Positions 36,272-46,369 of a stretch of DNA of 64,000 bases are shown in pieces. Below the pieces are notes generated by a model. That model had not been told where the DNA came from. It did not search any database and worked only from the letters and a program-made list of their open reading frames with translations. The position numbers and the translations under genes were made by a program. Position 1 is the first letter of the stretch. Each line of letters starts with the position of its first letter. Location of the stretch: positions 1,528,919 through 1,592,918 of the forward strand of contig CAVZCQ010000001.1 in NCBI GenBank assembly GCA_963773835.1, given 5' to 3'. Origin of the DNA: JOPF136 sp963773835 (GTDB taxonomy: Bacteria; Acidobacteriota; Terriglobia; Acidiferrales; UBA7541).

Positions 36272-37276
36272 TCAGGGAGCGCGGCCCGCATTGTAAAGCA
36301 GTTCCTGGTGCAACACTTTCGATTGCGGGTCCAGATCGATCACCGCCTGCCAACTTCCCTGGCGAGAGCGCAGGACGGAATCGCCGAGTTCGCGGAGTTC
36401 GGCGCGCGAGCCGTCGGCGAGGCCGGTGAGCGTCAGCAGGGGAAAACGGGCCAGTGCTGTATACGCGCGCGCCAGCGGCGCTGACGCGGCTGCCGCCTCC
36501 GCCGGCGAGGGCTCGGGTTTGTAGTGTAGCGTGGCGCTGTCAGGAGAAAACTCCGCGCCGGGCCCCACCGGCACTTCCACTTCGGCCAGAAACGAATCCG
36601 TCTCCACCACGCCTCGCCAGGAGAACGGATTCGAGTCGGCGGGAAATGCCGTCCAGCGGCGCGCTGTGCTTCCTTTGTATTCTGCGTTGCCGAGCAACTC
36701 CTCCGCGCGCTGGTGCAGAATCGTGCGCGCGCCGAAATAGAGCAGGGTGAGAGTCAGAGCCGCGACCGGCCATGCGCGCGATGGCCCGGAATCTGGCCCC
36801 CCTCCAATTTCCTCGGTGACCAGTCCCACCAGCACGGAAAACAGCGCGCAGACCGCCAGAATCGCGAGCAGAATTACGTCGAATCCGTTCACCAGGTCCC
36901 AGCTAACTCGTGTGGCACGGAATGGCCAGTAGAGCGCGATCCCAGAGGGCGCGGAAAGGCCGAGCAGGAGATTCGCGCCGGCGGCAACAAATGCGGCGGC
37001 GAACAGTCGCGGCAGGGACGGCGCGGGCTGCTTTTTTCGCGCGGCAAACCATATGCCGGTGGCAATCGTAGCGGCCAGAATAGCCGCGCCGAGCAGAGAC
37101 TGGGTCGCGGTGCCGTAGGCGCGAATGGGCGAAAGCGGCGCGGGGAGATGCCACAACCAGTCCAGGCCGGGAGCGAGGCCCGCGAGCAGGAAGACCGCCA
37201 TTTCCGGCGATGCCATACGCGCTCGAGCTGCGCGCGCCAGTGTGTAGGCGACCAGCAGTTGGGTGACGGGATCCAT
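36272..37276 (-). CDS. YdjM/metal-dependent-hydrolase-like membrane protein with altered motif
   Basis: Encodes 334 aa with several N-terminal hydrophobic helices and a soluble C-terminal half. DPVTQLLVAYTLARAARARM, then LAGLAPGLDWLWHL resembles the start of YdjM-type membrane hydrolases. The normal HRGxTHS motif is replaced by AYGTATQSLLG, so the His ligands are missing. It lies 24 bp after the lipid kinase gene and is probably co-transcribed. A membrane-associated role without metal hydrolysis is inferred. Confidence 0.6.
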   Translation of the reverse strand: MDPVTQLLVAYTLARAARARMASPEMAVFLLAGLAPGLDWLWHLPAPLSPIRAYGTATQSLLGAAILAATIATGIWFAARKKQPAPSLPRLFAAAFVAAGANLLLGLSAPSGIALYWPFRATRVSWDLVNGFDVILLAILAVCALFSVLVGLVTEEIGGGPDSGPSRAWPVAALTLTLLYFGARTILHQRAEELLGNAEYKGSTARRWTAFPADSNPFSWRGVVETDSFLAEVEVPVGPGAEFSPDSATLHYKPEPSPAEAAAASAPLARAYTALARFPLLTLTGLADGSRAELRELGDSVLRSRQGSWQAVIDLDPQSKVLHQELLYNAGRAP

Positions 37277-37300
37277 TCGGGTGGCGCGACCCGGTGGCGT

Positions 37301-38305
37301 TCAGGCTTTTGGCCGGACGCTTTCCGGCACCATCAGCGTCAGCGCGGAAGGGACGATGCGGAAGGCCACGTCCAATCGCCCGGCGGGTTCACCGTCCACC
37401 TGCGTGTACACGGTCTCGCCGGGAATCTCGCAGCGCAGCGCGTCCGTTTTCCAAACATGTACGTCCCTCCGGCGGCGCAGAGTGCCCAGCCAAAGGGCGG
37501 GGATGTAGGTGAGAAAAATAAACGGATTCCGCGAGGTAGCCACCACTACCTCGAACTCATCCTCGAACAGGCTGGCGCCGGTAGTGATTTGGAACGGCCC
37601 GCCGTAGTGTTTCGTCCGGCCCACGACGACGAGGGTCGCATCTAGCGAGCGCTGCCGCGAGGTGACTCGAAAGACGGGAAACCGGTAGCGCAGCAATTGC
37701 CGCATGCCCTCCATCCAGTAGGCCAGAATTCCCGCCTTCATCTTCGTCCCTAAATCCAGCGAATAGACGAGCGCGCCGTCCGCCCCCGCGCCGCCCACGC
37801 ACAGAAAATAGCGCCGCCCGGCGCCGTTGCCGGCATGGTCGGGCGAGGAGGGCAAAGGCTCCATGCTACCCAGCGCAATCCGGCGCGGGCGCGACCGGGG
37901 AATCAGTTCCGCGGCGCGGCGGACATCCCACGGAATGCCCAATTCCTTCGCCAGTATGTTTGCCGTGCCTGAAGGAAGCACGGCAAGCGGGACGCTGCTG
38001 CCGGCCAGGCCGTTCACCACCTCGTTGTTCGTGCCGTCCCCGCCGGAGGCAATCACCAGGTCGTAGCCATCCGCCACACTCTGACGGGCAAATTCGGTGG
38101 CGTCGCCGGGCTCGCCGGTCACTAGGAGCGTGGTGTCGATTCCGCTGCTCGAGAGAATCGCCTGGGCTTCTTCCAGGTGATGGATTTGCCGGCGCAGCCG
38201 GCCTCCGCCCGCCGCGGGATTGAAGATGAGTGCGGCGTTGGAAAGGTGCCGCCGCCGGGGTGCGGCGTCGCGGGTTTCGGGTTCGGTGGCTCGTGCTGCC
38301 GGCAT
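37301..38305 (-). CDS. Diacylglycerol/sphingosine-type lipid kinase
   Basis: Encodes 334 aa from ATG 38305 (GGAGAGG 2-3 nt upstream). The DAGK catalytic domain is clear: ALIFNPAAGGGRLRRQI, the nucleotide loop ASGGDGTNNEVVNGL and PLAVLPSGTANILAKELGIP. It phosphorylates a lipid head group at the inner membrane, comparable to YegS/DgkB. The frame is open further upstream to 38779 but overlaps ligA and lacks similarity. Shares a divergent intergenic region with ligA. Confidence 0.88.
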   Translation of the reverse strand: MPAARATEPETRDAAPRRRHLSNAALIFNPAAGGGRLRRQIHHLEEAQAILSSSGIDTTLLVTGEPGDATEFARQSVADGYDLVIASGGDGTNNEVVNGLAGSSVPLAVLPSGTANILAKELGIPWDVRRAAELIPRSRPRRIALGSMEPLPSSPDHAGNGAGRRYFLCVGGAGADGALVYSLDLGTKMKAGILAYWMEGMRQLLRYRFPVFRVTSRQRSLDATLVVVGRTKHYGGPFQITTGASLFEDEFEVVVATSRNPFIFLTYIPALWLGTLRRRRDVHVWKTDALRCEIPGETVYTQVDGEPAGRLDVAFRIVPSALTLMVPESVRPKA

Positions 38306-38431
38306 CGCCTCTCCGCGGACAAATCGCGTGACATTGTATACTACCGCTCCCCGCGCATTGCGGCGCGCATCGAGCGGTGTGCACGGAAGGAAATGGGCGC
38401 GCAGACCGCGCAGCGGGGCGGCGAAAGATAC

Positions 38432-40453
38432 ATGGCGGCGAGCAAATCGGCGGCAAAAGAAATCGAAAAGCTGCGGGCGGAACTCCGCCGCCACGAGCAC
38501 CTCTACTACGTGCTCGACGAACCGGAAATCAGCGATGCCGCGTTCGACCGGCTGATGAACCGGCTGAAAGCTCTGGAAGCGGAGCATCCCGAACTGGTGA
38601 CGCCGGATTCGCCCTCCCAACGTGTGGGCGGGGCGCCACGCGAGGGATTCGAGACGGTGACGCATCGCCGCCCGATGATCTCGTTGGACAATGCCTACTC
38701 GTACGACGAATTGCGCGACTTCGACCGGCGGGTGCAGGAGCTGGCCGGCCGCGAGCGCATCGAGTATGTGACCGAGCACAAATACGACGGGCTGAGCCTG
38801 GCGTTGATTTATGAACGCGGGCGGATGGAGCGCGGGGTGACGCGCGGCGACGGCACGCGCGGCGAGGATGTGACGCCCAATGTGCGTACAATCCGCTCGA
38901 TCCCCCTGGTTCTGGATGCCGCGGCGGCGAAAAAATGGAAACTGCCCGGGAGCCTGGAGGTTCGCGGTGAAGTGATCATGAGCCGCCGCGCGTTTGAGGC
39001 GCTGAACCGCCGTCAGGAAGAGCAGGGCGGCAAAATCTTCGCGAATCCCAGAAATGCGGCGGCGGGCGCTGTCCGCATGCTGGACCCGAAAATCACCGCG
39101 TCACGCCGGTTGGATTTTTACGCCTATTACCTGCTGGACGGCAACGGGCGTGTGCCGCTGGACCGGCATTCGCGCGCGCTGGACGCACTCGAGGCTTTGG
39201 GCTTCCGCGTGTGCGCCGAGCGGCAGCGCGTCACCGGGATTGAGAAGGTGATGGCGTTCTGCGACTCGCAGGACGCGCGCCGGGACAAACTGCCCTACGA
39301 AATCGACGGCATCGTGGTGAAAGTGGACGAAATCTCGCTCCAGGAGGAACTCGGCGCCACGGCAAAGGCCCCGCGCTGGGCCATCGCCTACAAATATCCC
39401 GCCCGGCAGGAAACCACCGTGGTGCGCGATATCCGCGTTCAGGTGGGCCGCACGGGCGCGCTCACTCCGGTGGCGGACCTCGATCCGGTGCAGATTGGCG
39501 GCGTGACGGTGAGCCGCTCCACTCTCCACAACATGGACGAAGTGGAGCGCCTGGGAATCCAGATCGGCGACACTGTGCTGGTGGAGCGCGCCGGAGAGGT
39601 GATCCCCCACGTCGTCCAGGTGACCCGAAAGGGCGCGCACCGCCGTCCGTTCGTCATTCCCGAAAAATGTCCCGAATGCGGCAGCCACATCCACAAATCG
39701 CCCGATGAAGTGGCCTACCGCTGCGTGAATGCCGCCTGCCCGGCAAAACGGAAGGAGTCGCTCATCCATTACGCCAGCCGGCACGCGATGAACATCGACG
39801 GGCTGGGTGACAAAATCGTGGACCAGTTCGTGGATACGGGGCTGGCGAAAGACCCTGCGGATCTGTACTCGCTGACGCTCGAAAAACTCGTTCCGCTCGA
39901 ACGCATGGCCGAGAAATCCGCGCAGAATCTGCTGGACGAGATCGAAGCGAGCAAAAAGAACGGCCTGGCGCGGTTGGTCTACGCGCTGGGCATCCGGTTT
40001 GTGGGCGAACGGACCGGCCAGCTCCTGGCGGACCATTTCACGAGCCTCCAGGAAATTGCGGAGGCCGGCGAAGAGCAGTTGACCGAAGTGTCCGAGATCG
40101 GCCCGAAAGTGGCGGCGAGCATCGCCGAATTTTTCTCCGAGGCGGCGAACCGGAAATTGGTGGCAAAACTGGAGAAGGCGGGCGTAAAGATGACCGCGGA
40201 GCGCAAAGCGCCGCGCGACACGCGGCTAGCGGGGAAAACGTTCGTGTTCACCGGCGGGCTCGAGCACCGTTCCCGGGAGCAGGCCGGCGAGATTGTGGTG
40301 AGCCACGGCGGAAAAGTGGGCGGCTCGGTAAGCAAAAAGACCGACTATGTGGTGGTGGGCAGCGACCCCGGCTCGAAATTCGACCAGGCGAAAAAGCTTG
40401 GAGTCACCATTCTGGACGAGTCGGCCTTCGAGAAGCTGCTCGGCGGCAAGTGA
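38432..40453 (+). CDS. ligA: NAD-dependent DNA ligase
   Basis: Encodes 673 aa, the normal length. It seals nicks using NAD+. Order: Ia domain (HEHLYYVLDEPEISDAAFD), adenylation domain with the active-site Lys in EHKYDGLSLALIYERG, OB fold with RTGALTPVADLDPVQIGGV, four-Cys zinc finger (CPECG...CVNAACP), HhH repeats and a C-terminal BRCT domain beginning LAGKTFVFTGGLEHRSREQA. ATG 38432 fits the family start; ATG 38393 with GGAAGG two bases upstream is an alternative. Essential housekeeping gene. Confidence 0.95.
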   Translation: MAASKSAAKEIEKLRAELRRHEHLYYVLDEPEISDAAFDRLMNRLKALEAEHPELVTPDSPSQRVGGAPREGFETVTHRRPMISLDNAYSYDELRDFDRRVQELAGRERIEYVTEHKYDGLSLALIYERGRMERGVTRGDGTRGEDVTPNVRTIRSIPLVLDAAAAKKWKLPGSLEVRGEVIMSRRAFEALNRRQEEQGGKIFANPRNAAAGAVRMLDPKITASRRLDFYAYYLLDGNGRVPLDRHSRALDALEALGFRVCAERQRVTGIEKVMAFCDSQDARRDKLPYEIDGIVVKVDEISLQEELGATAKAPRWAIAYKYPARQETTVVRDIRVQVGRTGALTPVADLDPVQIGGVTVSRSTLHNMDEVERLGIQIGDTVLVERAGEVIPHVVQVTRKGAHRRPFVIPEKCPECGSHIHKSPDEVAYRCVNAACPAKRKESLIHYASRHAMNIDGLGDKIVDQFVDTGLAKDPADLYSLTLEKLVPLERMAEKSAQNLLDEIEASKKNGLARLVYALGIRFVGERTGQLLADHFTSLQEIAEAGEEQLTEVSEIGPKVAASIAEFFSEAANRKLVAKLEKAGVKMTAERKAPRDTRLAGKTFVFTGGLEHRSREQAGEIVVSHGGKVGGSVSKKTDYVVVGSDPGSKFDQAKKLGVTILDESAFEKLLGGK

Positions 40454-40487
40454 CGCCTGACGCGGAAGCTTCCGGGCGGCCTGGCCT

Positions 40488-41042
40488 TCAACTCACCCGT
40501 TTCCGCTTCAGCGCCACGGCGGCGAGGCTGGTGGCCAGCAGCAGCACGGTGGCTGGCTCGGGGACGGTGCCGGGCGCTGTGACGGTGGCCGTATAGTTCA
40601 CGCTTTGGGTCAAGCTCGAATTGGGGATCATGGAGAGGCAAGCGCTGTCCGTGCAAAAGTCCCCAGTGAGCATGAACATTCCGCTGTTAACGAAGCCGGC
40701 GGGCGCGGTCGCGTCCCAGGTCAACTGGTACAGCCCCAGCCCGTTTATCGCGTCAAACGCCACGCTCACAGTGGCTCCCGGCGCGATAATCGGAAAATCG
40801 AAGATGAGGAGTGGCGTGCCGTTCAGGAATCCACCGGCGCTGAGGGCACTGAACTCCACGTAATCGGTCAAGCTGTTGTTGGTGATCGTGTAGCCCCAGC
40901 CGATGGTCGAGCCCGGCGGGCCAGCAATCACGCCGCTCGCCGGGTCGGTGGCAAAGGTGAAGGAGTCAGCGCGCGCCGCGCCGCTCGCTGCGAAAAGCAA
41001 CAAGCCTCCCATGAGGATTCTCCCTGTCCAGTGATATCTCAT
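40488..41042 (-). CDS. PEP-CTERM-anchored exported protein
   Basis: Encodes 184 aa (AGGAGG 6 nt before ATG). The signal peptide ends AARADS. The body is Gly/Thr-rich with a DUF-like beta-sandwich. The C-terminus is a textbook PEP-CTERM sorting tail: VPEPATVLLLATSLAAVALKRKR. It should be cut by exosortase and exported to the surface or matrix. No exosortase gene is in the window. Lies 32 bp downstream of the HYR/PKD gene, same strand. Confidence 0.85.
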   Translation of the reverse strand: MRYHWTGRILMGGLLLFAASGAARADSFTFATDPASGVIAGPPGSTIGWGYTITNNSLTDYVEFSALSAGGFLNGTPLLIFDFPIIAPGATVSVAFDAINGLGLYQLTWDATAPAGFVNSGMFMLTGDFCTDSACLSMIPNSSLTQSVNYTATVTAPGTVPEPATVLLLATSLAAVALKRKRVS

Positions 41043-41074
41043 AGTGTCCCTCCTAAAAGGCTCTTCGCTCTCAG

Positions 41075-44000
41075 CTAAGGTGATGTTGCCTGTCCGGCAG
41101 AAGTCTTGAAGACAGTGCCCGCCACATTCTGTAGCGTCACACTCTCGACGATCGAGAGGCGGGACACCGTGGAGGGCACGTTCAGGAAGATCCGAACGGT
41201 GGAGTGTGCGCCCACGTCCAGGTCCCCGATGTTGATGGGCAGGGCCGATGACAGGGGCGCATTATACGTCACCGACCCGGTCCCCGAAAGTGTGCGGAAG
41301 AGAAGGCTCGCGAGCAGGACGCCACGAGCGTTTCCAGTGCCGTTGCAGGTGAATTGCAAGTCGTAGAAGCGCGCACCGCTCGGATCCACGCCCTTGTTCA
41401 CGATGGCGGCAGCGATGGACGGCGTGCCAAGAATGACCGTGACCGTCGAAGATGCGGAGCCTACGTTTCCGCTGGCGTCCCGGAACCGGAACGTTACGGT
41501 GGTGGGGCCAATGGGAAAGAGCGTGGAGGCGTTGACGTCCACGCCGCCGACTTGTGGGGAAAGGCGCGATGGGGAAGGATCCACGTTGTCCACGGCCGAG
41601 CCAGCCGCCTGGAACGCAGCGAGCGCCGCGGAGGCGCTGCTTCGCGCACCAGCGGCTTCGGTGGCAGGAATGGTAATGGAGGCGGGCGGCGTGACGACCG
41701 GTGGGGTGGTGTCGGCCGCCGGGTTCACGGTGATGGTGACGTCGCTCGATGCGGTTCCGCCCTTGCCATCGTCCACTGTCAGTTGCAGGACGCTGTCGCC
41801 CACGGGCAGAGTGACCTGGGGCATGGCGCCGGTGACCATGCCAAAGGGGCCGGCCCAGGTGAACGTGAGCGTGTCGCCGTCCGGGTCGCTGGAGGCGGAG
41901 CCGTCCAAGTTCACCGTGGCGAGACCATTAGCCGCGGCGGTGACCGTCTGGTCAGGTCCAGCGTTGGCTATGGGCGGGTGATTGGTGAAGGCGATGCCGG
42001 CGCCCGCGTCCATGGTGAAATTCTGGTTGCTCATGGCACCGGGCGAAGCGATTCCAGAGCTGAGGATGTGCTGGCCGAAGGGCTTGGAGGTGTCCACGGC
42101 ATAGACGTGGACGGTGTAGGGCCCGGTGCCGGTGCCCACGCTCTGGACGGTGTAGTCGCCGGGGACGGGACTCTTGATGGCGTAGAAGCGGGGATGGGAG
42201 TCGGCGCCGGTGTCGGCGCCGTCGTTGCCGAAGTCGTTGACGGGTGCGCCGTTCAGCATGCCGAGCTTCTTGCCGTTGGGGTCGGTGACCAGCACGTCCA
42301 CAGGCGAGTCAGTACGGATGAGCACGGAAAGCGTAAGGCCGGCGGAAACGTTGGGCGGCCAGGAAGTGACGGGGCCAATCGGTCCAAGCCCGCTCTTGAC
42401 GATGGGAGCCAGTTTGCCGGAAGAGTCCACTACATCCAGTGAACTGCCCGAAAAGGGGCCTTCGCTGAACATGGCCACCAGACCGCCGGGTGTACTGGCG
42501 ATGGGGCCGCCAAAATAAAAGCCCTGGTACAATGGCGTGTACCGCACCTGGTTGTAGACCAGACAACCGATGTTGGGGTTATAGAAGAAATTAGCTGGAT
42601 CCCCGGGCATATCGAAGGGAAGCTCGCTGAAGTGGGTAAGAACTCCATTTCCCGCAGCACCGCTGTTGGAAATCAAGGTCAGCCCGTTGCCGTTGAAATC
42701 GTCGTATAGGACCTGTGTCAAGCCGTCCATGACATTGAAGGAGAAACCGGGCCCCTTGCCGGGACACGTGGGCATGTAATTCACTTCGGGGACGGTCTCA
42801 TTATTCAAGATGAAGCTGCAGATTTCGCCCTTGGAGCCGAAGAGGCTCAGTTGCAGGTTGAAAGGTACTCCGCCGACGGTGCCCGAGGCCTGGATGCTCA
42901 ACGGGTTCTTGATGCGATCAAGACAGCCGCCACGTGCGGCGTACGTGGTGCCCTCGTGAAAAAAGATGGATGCGCCCTGGCCGTTGATCTGCACCTTGGA
43001 CAGCATGTCACCGAGGTCCGGGGCGTTTTCCCATAAGTTCCGTGTCACGTGGTAGATCACCGGGCGGTTGGAGTTCAGGCTGCCCGCGGGAACGGTGAGG
43101 TCGAGTAGGTAACCGTCTTCATTGACGACGAACGGATTGCCGTGGTTCTTCTTGTCGTCAATCACCACTTCGCGCAGCCGGGCCAGGCTGAGACCGGGCC
43201 CGGCGAACTGGAAGATCATGCCGGGAAACGGCTCGGGGTAGCCAGGTGGCAGCCCGCCCCGGCCCTGGAACCACCCGAATTTCTCCGGCGGCGCGCCGGT
43301 CACGCTGCAGCGCAACATTTCCACCCCGAAGCCGCCGTAATCTCGCAGAGAGATTGCGCGTCCGGAGGAATCCATGATGATACCGCCCGCGGGAGCGGCG
43401 CCGCCGGGGAGCGCGCAGAAGTCTATGACCGCGCCGCCGCGGACCCTCTGAATCACATCGTTGCAGGGTGTGCCGAAGCAATTGCCTTCACCGGTGAGGA
43501 TGAAGATGTCGTTGTCCTGGCGGTCCACCACATGAACCGTGGCCGCAGACATGCCGACGTTGCCGGCCTGGTCGGCGTAGAACACGTTGACCGGTGTGTC
43601 GCCTTCGGGGAAGACCGTACTGCCGGTAACCGTGGCGTTGTTGGCGACGACGTAGAGGAAGTGGGGGTGGAGGTCCACATCGTCCATCGCGGAAGTGGTG
43701 GCGCCAGAGAGCATGTAAGCTGAGAGGGAGGTGGCCTTGCTGACCGTGGCGCTGCCGGGCTCGGTGACGCTCACGGTGATGTCGGGAGCGTCCACGACCG
43801 GCGGCGTGAGGTCCAGCACCACCTCGACGGTGGTGGCGACGCTGTCGCAGGAGTGGAGGGGGTTGGTCTGATTTACGTCTGTGCTGGCGTAGTGGGTGTC
43901 GCACACGGTTAGGACGTAGGTGTGTGTTCCCAGAAAGGCGATCACCACCTGCACGGTGGAGCCGGTACCGATGACCATGCCGCTGGAGTCTTTCCACTGA

Positions 44001-44233
44001 AAGGTGATGAAATCAAAATCGGGACTAAAGGACTGCGACCCGTCGAGCGTAGGCACGGCGAGCACATCGGGGTGCACGCCTATCTTCGGAGTGGGCTTGA
44101 TGATCGCGCGGGGCGGATGATTCCCGCCTGAATTGGCATTCGCGGCCGCACGGGTGGGCAGAATCAAAGCGACCAGAAACACGCCGCAGATCCGACAGAG
44201 CGTGTAGCGCCGGGCGATGCAGGGCACGTTCAC
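41075..44233 (-). CDS. Large secreted HYR/PKD-domain protein
   Basis: Encodes 1052 aa from GTG 44233, chosen for GGGAGG 6 nt upstream; the open frame starts at 44278 (TTG). The signal peptide is CRICGVFLVALILPTRAAA. A PKD-like domain is near the N-terminus (DGSQSFSPDFDFITFQWKDS), a second near residue 740 (IANAGPDQTVTAAANG then DGSASSDPDGDTLTFTW), and HYR-like domains with DTTPPVVTPPASITIPAT and VTFRFRDASGNVGSAS follow. The middle (residues about 280-700) is not recognised. It has no anchor motif and is probably secreted adhesive or matrix protein, co-transcribed with the PEP-CTERM gene. Confidence 0.8.
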   Translation of the reverse strand: MNVPCIARRYTLCRICGVFLVALILPTRAAANANSGGNHPPRAIIKPTPKIGVHPDVLAVPTLDGSQSFSPDFDFITFQWKDSSGMVIGTGSTVQVVIAFLGTHTYVLTVCDTHYASTDVNQTNPLHSCDSVATTVEVVLDLTPPVVDAPDITVSVTEPGSATVSKATSLSAYMLSGATTSAMDDVDLHPHFLYVVANNATVTGSTVFPEGDTPVNVFYADQAGNVGMSAATVHVVDRQDNDIFILTGEGNCFGTPCNDVIQRVRGGAVIDFCALPGGAAPAGGIIMDSSGRAISLRDYGGFGVEMLRCSVTGAPPEKFGWFQGRGGLPPGYPEPFPGMIFQFAGPGLSLARLREVVIDDKKNHGNPFVVNEDGYLLDLTVPAGSLNSNRPVIYHVTRNLWENAPDLGDMLSKVQINGQGASIFFHEGTTYAARGGCLDRIKNPLSIQASGTVGGVPFNLQLSLFGSKGEICSFILNNETVPEVNYMPTCPGKGPGFSFNVMDGLTQVLYDDFNGNGLTLISNSGAAGNGVLTHFSELPFDMPGDPANFFYNPNIGCLVYNQVRYTPLYQGFYFGGPIASTPGGLVAMFSEGPFSGSSLDVVDSSGKLAPIVKSGLGPIGPVTSWPPNVSAGLTLSVLIRTDSPVDVLVTDPNGKKLGMLNGAPVNDFGNDGADTGADSHPRFYAIKSPVPGDYTVQSVGTGTGPYTVHVYAVDTSKPFGQHILSSGIASPGAMSNQNFTMDAGAGIAFTNHPPIANAGPDQTVTAAANGLATVNLDGSASSDPDGDTLTFTWAGPFGMVTGAMPQVTLPVGDSVLQLTVDDGKGGTASSDVTITVNPAADTTPPVVTPPASITIPATEAAGARSSASAALAAFQAAGSAVDNVDPSPSRLSPQVGGVDVNASTLFPIGPTTVTFRFRDASGNVGSASSTVTVILGTPSIAAAIVNKGVDPSGARFYDLQFTCNGTGNARGVLLASLLFRTLSGTGSVTYNAPLSSALPINIGDLDVGAHSTVRIFLNVPSTVSRLSIVESVTLQNVAGTVFKTSAGQATSP

Positions 44234-44432
44234 GGGAAACCTCCCGGATCGGTGGCTCAGGTTGGGAGCCGGTCCCAATCATTGATTTCGTTCCGGCCGG
44301 CGCGGTACCATGATTGCAGTCGGTTCTCCTGAGGGCGCCACACTGGCCGATAGGCAGGCAGTTTGGGCCGGGTGCGGGTTCCGAGTCTTACCGGGCGGTT
44401 CGTGTTTTCCTGAAATTTTCTTGAAATGGTCT

Positions 44433-46313
44433 ATGACGGACAGAGCAAAGCACTTATACGCCTTCGGGGCCTTCCGGTTGGACCCTGCCCAACGGCTGCT
44501 CTTCCGCGACGGAGAGCTGGTCTCGCTCACCCCAAAGGCTCTCGACACCCTCCTGGTACTGGTGGAGAACTGCGGGCAACTGCTGACCAAAGATGAATTG
44601 CTCGAACGCGTGTGGGCAGGCACGTTTGTGGAGGAGGTGACGCTGGCCAAGAACGTGTCCACGCTGCGGAAGGCTCTAGGGGAAACGGCGGAGGGCGGGG
44701 AATACATCGAGACGCACTCGAAGCGCGGCTACCGGTTTGTGGCCGAGGTGCACGAAGTGGAGGTGGAAGCCAGCACAGGGCCATCGGCCGCACCTGCCGA
44801 AGCGCGCGTGGCGGCTGCCGCCGATTCCGTGCCGCGCTCGTGGCGAATCGCGGCGCTGGCGCTGGCCGGCCTGCTTCTTACCTCCGGCGCGCTGTGGTGG
44901 TCTCGGAGCCGTTCGGTGGCGGCGCCCGCGAACGCGAAAATCATGCTGGCGGTGCTGCCCTTCGAAAATCTGAGCGGCGACCCCGAGCAGGAGTACTTCA
45001 GCAACGGCCTGACGGAGGAAATGATTACACAACTGGGGCGGCTGGAGCCGGAGCGGCTGGGGGTGATCGCGCGCACCTCGGCGATGCAATACAAGGACGC
45101 GCACAAAGACGCACGGCAGATCGGGAAGGAGCTGGGCGTGGACTATCTGCTGGAAGGCAGCGTGCACCGCGAGGGAAATCGCGTGCGCATCTCCGCGCAG
45201 CTCATCCAGGTGCGCGACCAGAGCCACCAGTGGGCGGAGGACTACGATCGCGACCTGCGCGACATCCTCGCCCTGCAAAGCGATGTAGCCGGCGCCATCG
45301 CGCAGCAGATTCGCCTGAAGCTCACGCCCGAACAGCACGCCCGCCTGGGACGCGCGGCGGCGGTGAACCCGGAGGCGTATGAAAATTATTTGAAGGGCCG
45401 GTTCTTCTGGAACAAGCGCAGCGTGGAAGGCCATCAGAAGGCCATCGAGTTCTTCGAAAGGGCCATCGCTCTTGATCCGAACTACGCCCCCGCCGACGCG
45501 GGGCTGGCCGATGCGTACGCGCTGCTCGGGTCCAGGCCCAATTCTGTCTTGCCACGGCGCGAGGCCATGACTCGGGCGAGGGAAGCCGCCCAGAAGGCCC
45601 TTTCCCTCGACGAATCGCTTGCCGACGCGCACGCTTCTCTCGGCTTTGTGAAGATGCACTACGACTGGGATTTTTCCGGCGCGGAAAAGGAATTCCTGCG
45701 CGCCATCGCATTGAATCCGGGTTATGCAACCGCCCACCACTGGTACGCCTACGACCTTGTGGCGCTTGGCCGCCTAAATGACGCCATTGCCCAGGCCCGG
45801 CTGGCCCAGACCGCCGATCCACTCTCGGTCATCATCAGCCGCGACGTGGGCGAAATGCTGATGTTCGCCGGACACGATGACGAGGCCATCGCGCAATGCC
45901 GCAGGACGCTGGAAATGGACCCCAGCTTCATGTTGGCGCACTGGGTGCTGGCGTGGGCCTACCACCATCAGGGGAAGCAAGAGGAATTCCTCGAGGAGCT
46001 TCAGAAGGGATACCTCGGATCGAGCGATCCAGGTCCCGGGCTCTATTACGCTTGGGCCGGGAAAACACAAGAAGCGCGCCGGGCCATCGCGAAACTCCAG
46101 CAGGATGCCACCAAACGTTTCGGTTCGAGCCAATTGGTTGCCATGATCTATGCCCAACTCGGTGACAAGGACAAGGCCTTCAACTGGCTGGAGAAAAGTT
46201 TCGCGGAGCGGGAGGGCGGGCTAATCGTGCTGCACGTGGAACCGGCATGGGAGCCGATCCGCTCCGACCCGCGTTTCGAGCAATTGGAGCGCCGCGTAGG
46301 GGTGCTGCAATGA
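44433..46313 (+). CDS. Membrane-anchored winged-helix regulator with TPRs (CadC-like)
   Basis: Encodes 626 aa from ATG 44433, where family members begin (HLYAFGAFRLDPAQRLLFRD). The OmpR/CadC winged helix spans about residues 8-105 (LTPKALDTLLVLVENCGQLL; ETHSKRGYRFVAEV). One TM helix is at about residue 140-160 (WRIAALALAGLLLTSGALWW). Next comes a FlgO/adenylate-cyclase-like domain (LAVLPFENLSGDPEQEYFSNG) and then six or so TPRs from about residue 300 to the end. It should sense a signal outside and bind DNA inside. Such proteins are abundant in Acidobacteriota. Divergent from the HYR/PKD gene, a possible target. Confidence 0.87.
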   Translation: MTDRAKHLYAFGAFRLDPAQRLLFRDGELVSLTPKALDTLLVLVENCGQLLTKDELLERVWAGTFVEEVTLAKNVSTLRKALGETAEGGEYIETHSKRGYRFVAEVHEVEVEASTGPSAAPAEARVAAAADSVPRSWRIAALALAGLLLTSGALWWSRSRSVAAPANAKIMLAVLPFENLSGDPEQEYFSNGLTEEMITQLGRLEPERLGVIARTSAMQYKDAHKDARQIGKELGVDYLLEGSVHREGNRVRISAQLIQVRDQSHQWAEDYDRDLRDILALQSDVAGAIAQQIRLKLTPEQHARLGRAAAVNPEAYENYLKGRFFWNKRSVEGHQKAIEFFERAIALDPNYAPADAGLADAYALLGSRPNSVLPRREAMTRAREAAQKALSLDESLADAHASLGFVKMHYDWDFSGAEKEFLRAIALNPGYATAHHWYAYDLVALGRLNDAIAQARLAQTADPLSVIISRDVGEMLMFAGHDDEAIAQCRRTLEMDPSFMLAHWVLAWAYHHQGKQEEFLEELQKGYLGSSDPGPGLYYAWAGKTQEARRAIAKLQQDATKRFGSSQLVAMIYAQLGDKDKAFNWLEKSFAEREGGLIVLHVEPAWEPIRSDPRFEQLERRVGVLQ

Positions 46314-46369
46314 AGCAAGGGCCGCGGACGCGCGGCGAGTGACGGACAAGAGGACCCTTCAGGCCACGG

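Noticed and set aside
44310..44432. 41-residue N-terminal extension of the winged-helix TPR protein
   Set aside because: The family begins at the HLYxFGxFRLD segment directly after ATG 44433; the extension shows no similarity.
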